Source of the DNA: Flavobacteriales bacterium
GTDB taxonomy: Bacteria > Bacteroidota > Bacteroidia > Flavobacteriales_E > Vicingaceae
Length of the DNA: 64,000 bases
Reading direction: 5' to 3'
NCBI GenBank assembly: GCA_013359255.1
Contig: JABWCF010000007.1
Span: 55,254-119,253, forward strand
Below, one piece after another: positions 60,501 to 64,000 of this stretch. Under the pieces are notes generated by a model that made no database searches, was not told where the DNA came from, and was given only the letters and a program-made list of their open reading frames with translations. How positions within the stretch are numbered: the stretch's first letter is position 1; each line of letters opens with the position of its first letter. The translations under genes were made by a program, and so were the position numbers.

Positions 60501-62428
60501 ATTTGCGGAGTAAAATAGAGAATTAAACTATCCATTTCAGGCAAACAATTTCCGTTGGCTGTAGAAACTAAATAAAGCGTAACCTGTCCTGCTGCGGTAT
60601 CTGCATTGCTAGGAATATATTTGGCATTTAGTATGGCTGCGTTTGGGAAAAAAGTTCCTGTTCCGCTGGTTGACCATAACCCTGTTACTGAACCTCCTGT
60701 TACACTGCCCATAAGTTGTACCGAATCTTTAGCACAGGAGTAAATGGTAGGAGGTCCTGCATTGACAACCGGTGCAGGGGTAAAAGTAACCATCATATTA
60801 TCGCTTACAGGAGTGCAATTGCCCGTAGAAGTGAGTGTAAATTGAATAAATCCAATGGTGGTATCAGCAGGTGAAGGGGTGTAAACTGCATTTAAAGTTG
60901 TGTTATTGGGCGTAAAAATTCCAGAACCTGTAGTTGTCCATATACCCGTAGTAGAACCACCTACTACCGAGCCATTCAGGTTTACTACGTTGTTGGCACA
61001 AACCAGCATATCCGGTCCAGCATCAACAAAAATTTTAGAGGCAAACTCAGAAAAGAAACCATACCGGCAACCGGTTGCAGCTCCTCCGTTAATAATACCT
61101 AGGGCAAATACATCGGTTGAGTTGGTAACTAAAAAAGTAGAATCGACTGGTATTTGTACGGTATTATACTGAATTCTTGCAGCCATCCATTGACCACCTG
61201 TTCCTGGCACTGCAACGAATGAAGCAGGATTTATTACCGCTGTACCTGAACCTATAATTGAAAAATTCCCTATAGAGGTCGACCTTACTAATAAGGTAAG
61301 AAAAAAGGTTTCGGCTGTAGAACGCACAAAACTTACTTGCTGAGAGCCTGCACAATTAAGAGGGGGTAATATGGCTTGCCCCATTTCGCAGCCAAATCCG
61401 GTAATGTGCATGGCATAAACAGGTTTCGAAGAGGTAATATATACACTGCTACCGGCCGGAGAGCCAAAAAGATTATCCATATCGTACCGATAGGTTTCTC
61501 CTGCAAACAAGGTGGCAATGGGTATGGGGTTTCCGTTTATAAAAATTTGAGTGTTATTCTGTACAGCAGTAATAATAACACTTTCATCGCCTGTGGCATT
61601 TAATTGTCCTTTAACGGCAACATATTCGGTACCTAAAATATCTACGGGAACTATTTGGTCTCCGGTTAAATCGTAGCAACCACCCGAAGGATTATGATTG
61701 GAATCGTCCTTAATGCTTACCGCAATAGGTTTATCCGCAATAACAACAGCCCCCGAAGGGTGAGTAGAGGGTTGTTGATAATTTAAGCCTGTCCAACCGC
61801 AGGAATATGTTTGGCCAATGTTTAATGTAACACTAAATTGCTGCAGGGCAGGGTGTCCGTCTACCTGAACGGGAGAATAAATGGTTACTACTGTATTATT
61901 TTCTGTAGCTACAATATCAAACGAGGCATACGCTTCGTGTGGAGAAGCAAAGGTGTGGTTAAAGAATGGGGCGTGTTTGTGTAGTGGAATGTAAAATTCT
62001 TTACCTAGTCCGTTGGCTCCTTTTAATGCAAAAATATCGGTGTTGTTGGTGTTGCTTATTTCGTAATAACAAGTAATAGTAGCAGTAGATTGAACTCTTA
62101 ATCCGGTGTTTAAAACAACATTGGTAGGTTCTGTTTCCAAAATTGTTTTGAATGAAGTAAGATTTATTCTGGCGGTAGAATTTGCATTTAGGTTTACTAC
62201 AATGGGTACACCTCCATTAAATCCAGGGTTGGCAGGCTGAGAAATGGTAACGGTTGCTGCCTGCCCAAAAGTAGATACTAAAAGATAGATGGGTTCTCCT
62301 CCGGGTGTGTTGTGTAAATCGGTAACTTCCGGTGGAGCAAACCAAAAATCGGTTCCGCTTTGGGCTTTGTTAATGAATGGAAATAAGAAAAGTAATGCTC
62401 CGAGTGTAAAAGCATAAAATTTTTTCAT
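57596..62428 (-). CDS. Giant surface adhesin with IgGFc-like head, ten repeats, PKD pair and gliding-type C-terminus
   Basis: A 1610-residue exported protein: signal peptide 1-22; an IgGFc-binding-like head at about 25-465 (SGTDFWFAPPEV start); ten repeats of about 88 residues at 468-1350; two PKD domains at about 1352-1515 (each with NFGDG); and a gliding-motility-associated C-terminal domain (GFTPNGDGLNDTLFVRGG, WDGTYKGKPTQIGIYVYTV) to 1610. Each repeat begins xAGxDxxVCAN and ends with CxPVSD-like Cys, so a disulfide per repeat is likely. The C-terminal domain is a T9SS export signal. porP/sprF follows in the same operon. Confidence 0.92.
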   Translation of the reverse strand: MKKFYAFTLGALLFLFPFINKAQSGTDFWFAPPEVTDLHNTPGGEPIYLLVSTFGQAATVTISQPANPGFNGGVPIVVNLNANSTARINLTSFKTILETEPTNVVLNTGLRVQSTATITCYYEISNTNNTDIFALKGANGLGKEFYIPLHKHAPFFNHTFASPHEAYASFDIVATENNTVVTIYSPVQVDGHPALQQFSVTLNIGQTYSCGWTGLNYQQPSTHPSGAVVIADKPIAVSIKDDSNHNPSGGCYDLTGDQIVPVDILGTEYVAVKGQLNATGDESVIITAVQNNTQIFINGNPIPIATLFAGETYRYDMDNLFGSPAGSSVYITSSKPVYAMHITGFGCEMGQAILPPLNCAGSQQVSFVRSTAETFFLTLLVRSTSIGNFSIIGSGTAVINPASFVAVPGTGGQWMAARIQYNTVQIPVDSTFLVTNSTDVFALGIINGGAATGCRYGFFSEFASKIFVDAGPDMLVCANNVVNLNGSVVGGSTTGIWTTTGSGIFTPNNTTLNAVYTPSPADTTIGFIQFTLTSTGNCTPVSDNMMVTFTPAPVVNAGPPTIYSCAKDSVQLMGSVTGGSVTGLWSTSGTGTFFPNAAILNAKYIPSNADTAAGQVTLYLVSTANGNCLPEMDSLILYFTPQIFASAGNDTTVCANNAILVLNGNVWGGSNFGQWTTSGTGNFVPNPFQLNATYVPSNGDTTAGIIWLKLTSTNNGGCPSAKDSIKVTIIKAPTADAGVNTTVCANNPNVLLNGIITNSSSAIWASNGTGTFVPNNITLNATYVPSQADINAGTIKLKLTTTTPTICLPVSDSIILTITPAPLVFAGNDTSLCVNNLNLQLNGSVTGGTVTGMWTTLGTGNFTPNPNALNAVYHASSQDSANGVVYLILTSTNNGNCLPVSDTVKVTILPAGVANAGNNITICANTTAQLNGSITGAPTGTWTTTGSGGFIPNANTLNAIYVPSPADTTAGFIQLILTANSCNQSKDTITLSFTPAPTANAGSDDDVCANAPNYQLNGAVTIASGGIWSGGSGTYIPNNTVLNPMYIPSQAEINNGFVTLVLTTTGNGTCNPVSDTIVITITPTPVVNAGIDQYVCKFSIQTQLQGIVSGGTTTGQWTTLGNGVFIPNNNILNCFYVYSPSDTANGWVKLVLTSTNNGKCTAVTDTILITFGPSAFVSAGPDLAVCVNDLQAQLNGFVTGGSTTGKWTTLGSGTFQPNDSALNAIYILSSADSLAGQVQLVLESTNNGSCLPGYDTLLITVQQEHIVIAGNDIVACPSTKPISLIGQVINSPGGTWSSTGTGFFVPNNTNLITNYIPSSLDSTIGQFYIVLTSDYNGACNPVSDSIFVNMENTLVADFYYSNACVNQPINFNDSSYFPNGITNGWQWNFGDGFNSQQEDVTHIYTQTGSYNVMLVVQTDKGCIDTISKTINIFPSPIAAFTTNGNIFEPNQDVKFTNTSTGQSSNWWNFGDGIGTSGSTHPIYSYQNEGTYSVTLYVSNQFGCTDSVSNDITIKPKEDFVYAPVLPTGFTPNGDGLNDTLFVRGGPFLELNFNIYNEWGERLFNSTDQKIGWDGTYKGKPTQIGIYVYTVDALTLDNKPYKISGEVKLLR
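58379..61027 (-). repeat. Ten-fold Ig-like repeat array in the adhesin
   Basis: Ten copies of about 88 codons, each with an N-terminal AGxDxxVCANN-like start, a GxWTTxGxGxFxPN middle, LNAxYxPSxADT, and an NGNCxPVSD end. The copies are diverged, which argues for old duplications rather than a recent expansion. Confidence 0.9.
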
Positions 62429-62620
62429 AGAGTAATATTTTGTAATAATGTTACGTACAAGTGGATAGATGGTTACATTTTGTTTGTAGTTATTGATTTA
62501 TATCTATTTTACAAACAGTTAAACTTTTTACGCAATTACATTTTAATATAGATTTGAAGAAACAAAGGGAATTGCAAAAGAGCCTTGTTTTTTACTTGTA
62601 ATTTAGCCGAAAAATAAAGT

Positions 62621-63148
62621 ATGCGAGTTAAAATTGGAATTGTTACCACTTCAGACAGAGCTTCGGCCAATGTGTATGAAGATATTTCTGGCAAAGAAAT
62701 TATGGGTACTTTGAGTTCATATTTACTTTCTGAATGGGAGCCTGTTTATAGGGTAATACCCGATGAGCAATCAATGATTGAGGCTACATTAACAGAGTTG
62801 TGCGATAATGAAAATTGTTGTTTGGTAGTTACTACAGGTGGAACAGGGCCTGCTTTACGCGATGTTACCACTGAAGCGACCGAAGCGGTTTGTCAAAAAC
62901 TATTGCCGGGTTTTGGCGAATTAATGCGTAATGTAAGTTTGCAATATGTATCCACAGCTATTTTATCTAGGCAAACAGCCGGAATCCGAAACAAAAGTTT
63001 AATTGTAAACTTACCCGGAAAACCATCTGCCATTAGGCAATGTTTAGATGCTGTTTTTCCTGCTGTTCCTTACTGTATCGATTTAATTGAGGGCCCTTTT
63101 TTGGAATGTAATGCAGAGGTGGTAAAAGTGTTTAGGCCAAAGAAGTAG
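62621..63148 (+). CDS. moaB: MoaB/Mog family molybdopterin adenylyltransferase-like protein
   Basis: A 175-residue MoCF domain protein: IGIVTTSDRASANVYEDISG start, VVTTGGTGPALRDVTTEAT with the MPT-binding TGGTG loop, and LIVNLPGKPSAIRQCLDAV. Mog adenylates molybdopterin before molybdenum insertion; MoaB is the close paralogue. The length and TTGGTGPALRD pattern favour an adenylyltransferase. No other molybdenum cofactor gene is near. It is divergent from the adhesin operon. Confidence 0.9.
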   Translation: MRVKIGIVTTSDRASANVYEDISGKEIMGTLSSYLLSEWEPVYRVIPDEQSMIEATLTELCDNENCCLVVTTGGTGPALRDVTTEATEAVCQKLLPGFGELMRNVSLQYVSTAILSRQTAGIRNKSLIVNLPGKPSAIRQCLDAVFPAVPYCIDLIEGPFLECNAEVVKVFRPKK

Positions 63149-63249
63149 GGGATTTTTTTTCTCTTTCCTTGATAAAAATTGTTTTTAAAAACTACGCAGC
63201 TTACCTTCTCGATACGCCCTCATACTTCGGGCTACTCGAAGTGACAGAG

Positions 63250-63286
63250 GATGAAAAAACTCGCTTTGCTCAAACAGTTTTTCATC
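63250..63286. repeat. Inverted repeat, possible hairpin
   Basis: GATGAAAAAACT (63250-63261) pairs with AGTTTTTCATC (63276-63286), with one bulged base and a 14-base loop. Confidence 0.5.
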
Positions 63287-63426
63287 TTATTTTCCAGCCC
63301 TGCCTGTTTGTTTTTTACAAACCATTTTCTATGCAAGTGGTCCAACATTGATATTTCTGTTTTCAAAATGTTTAATTTAAGTAAATTGTAAAAAGTTTCT
63401 TCCTGAATGACAAACACACCCCCTAA

Positions 63427-63442
63427 CCCCTCTCGAGAGGGG
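63427..63442. repeat. 16-base perfect palindrome
   Basis: CCCCTCTCGAGAGGGG is its own reverse complement. It is much more GC-rich than its surroundings. Confidence 0.7.
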
Positions 63443-63458
63443 AGTTTACTCCCATTTC

Positions 63459-63493
63459 AACTTTCTACTTTTAACTTTTAACTTTCCACTTTC
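63459..63493. repeat. Five tandem heptamers NACTTTY
   Basis: AACTTTC, TACTTTT, AACTTTT, AACTTTC and CACTTTC follow one another without gap. The last copy overlaps the stop codon of the minus-strand gene ending at 63492. Confidence 0.7.
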
Positions 63494-64000
63494 ACCTCTT
63501 CAAAGTAACATTTCCTTTTTTGGTTATTACCTCTCCGTTGGTAAGTGTTGCCACAAGCGTATAAGCATACACCCCTGTGGGGGCTGGCTGCCCTTTAAAG
63601 GTGCCATCCCAGCCTTGTTCTTTTTGCTTGGTGTAAAACACCTGCTGCCCCCAGCGGTTAAATACGCGTAGTTCCATTTCGGCTACCGAATCTGCACCGA
63701 GCACCCGGAACAAATCATTTTCCCCATCTCCGTTAGGCGAAAAGGCATTGGGTAGGTTTACCTGCTGCTCCGGTGGTATGGGCGGTGGGGGTGGTAATGT
63801 ATCGTTGCAGCGGTAAATGCTTACTTCGTCTAGGTAGTAGTAGGCGTAATTTCTTGGACCAGGGAAGCCATACTTTGTATTTGACTTATAGAGAGTGTCC
63901 ACTTCATCAGATAATGCAAAATTTCCAATAATAAAATATTTTTCTCCACCTCTTGCTTTGTATTCTATTTTTAACTCCACCCACCCACTGTCATTTTCCA
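63492..64000 (-). CDS. Second adhesin with gliding-motility C-terminal domain, 5' end outside window
   Basis: The reading frame is open to the right edge; the bases above 63980 also translate in frame (ENDSGW before VELKIEY), so this is the C-terminal 169 residues of a longer protein. Residues near SGWVELKIEYKARGGEKYF resemble a surface beta-sandwich seen in such adhesins. A Pro-rich linker (PPPPPIPPEQ) precedes the gliding-motility-associated C-terminal domain (NAFSPNGDGENDLFRVLG, WDGTFKGQPAPTGVYAYTL). It would be exported by type IX secretion, as the larger adhesin nearby. Confidence 0.9.
   Translation of the reverse strand, partial: ENDSGWVELKIEYKARGGEKYFIIGNFALSDEVDTLYKSNTKYGFPGPRNYAYYYLDEVSIYRCNDTLPPPPPIPPEQQVNLPNAFSPNGDGENDLFRVLGADSVAEMELRVFNRWGQQVFYTKQKEQGWDGTFKGQPAPTGVYAYTLVATLTNGEVITKKGNVTLKR

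Larger units (their letters stand above)
63149..63491. other. Repeat-rich spacer, no gene
   Basis: This 343-base spacer codes for nothing convincing. It holds four marks: a GATACGCCC...GGGCTACTCGA imperfect palindrome (63209-63240), a hairpin with 11-12-bp arms (63250-63286), the 16-base perfect palindrome CCCCTCTCGAGAGGGG (63427-63442), and five heptamers of the form NACTTTY (63459-63493) that run into the stop of the next gene. These look like interspersed intergenic repeats. Confidence 0.6.

Noticed and set aside
58379..61027. CRISPR array
   Set aside because: The regular repeats are diverged protein domains of about 265 bases inside an open reading frame, not short identical DNA repeats with spacers.

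Overview
The window is a low-GC stretch of a Bacteroidota chromosome. The phylum call rests on several signs. There is a PorP/SprF-type protein next to a giant adhesin with a gliding-motility-type C-terminal domain, a second adhesin of that type at the right edge, and a T9SS type A sorting-domain protein. TonB-type energy transducers, a DUF4197 lipoprotein and a DUF3822 protein are also present, as are TAnnTTTG promoter elements in front of many start codons. Housekeeping clusters (rsfS-ftsH-cdsA, DUF3822-rsmD-coaD) are arranged as in that phylum. No tRNA, rRNA, CRISPR array, insertion sequence or phage gene was seen. Family or genus cannot be fixed from this sequence.

Layout. 1-8.7 kb: a PIN-PhoH ATPase cut by the window edge, a dipeptide epimerase and a lytic transglycosylase (cell-wall recycling), and an ettA - LTA-synthase-like sulfatase - alpha/beta hydrolase operon. 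8.8-15.6 kb: the two-subunit inorganic-carbon transporter DabA-DabB, followed directly by a SulP anion permease, a DUF167 gene and a VOC gene. 15.6-23.5 kb: aminopeptidase P, rpmB, cinA, a DUF4197 lipoprotein, a tandem universal stress protein, a nucleoside phosphorylase and a SirB1-like protein. 23.5-36.7 kb: a surface-glycan locus with a PglC-type phosphoglycosyl transferase, a DegT aminotransferase, a WbpG-like amidotransferase with HisH and HisF2, a Wzx-like flippase, GT4, a methyltransferase and a TMTC-like GT-C/TPR protein. It also holds a TPR-SpoIIE phosphatase and two envelope genes. 36.8-51.7 kb: recQ, an RsmB-like methyltransferase, cdsA-ftsH-rsfS, birA, pyrE, NUDIX, a TlpA-like protein without redox cysteines, coaD, rsmD, DUF3822 and a RecD-like helicase.

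51.7-56.6 kb is a tight seven-gene operon that looks like a nitrosative-stress or low-oxygen iron-sulfur repair module. In order it encodes a DUF2249-RIC fusion, a CopD-like membrane protein, hemerythrin, a DUF1858-DUF2249 protein, a heme-copper-oxidase-like membrane protein, DUF59/SufT and an Rrf2 regulator with three cysteines. A perfect 14-bp inverted repeat lies at its promoter. 56.6-64 kb holds PorP/SprF, a 1610-residue adhesin with ten cysteine-paired repeats, a MoaB/Mog protein, a repeat-rich spacer and a second adhesin cut by the right edge.

The most interesting points are the RIC operon with its dyad, the DabAB-SulP carbon-uptake cluster, a WbpG-like enzyme that has lost its N-terminal cysteine cluster beside a HisF without the catalytic Asp, the Ser-x-x-Ser TlpA domain, and a set of promoter elements so close to start codons that leaderless mRNAs are likely.
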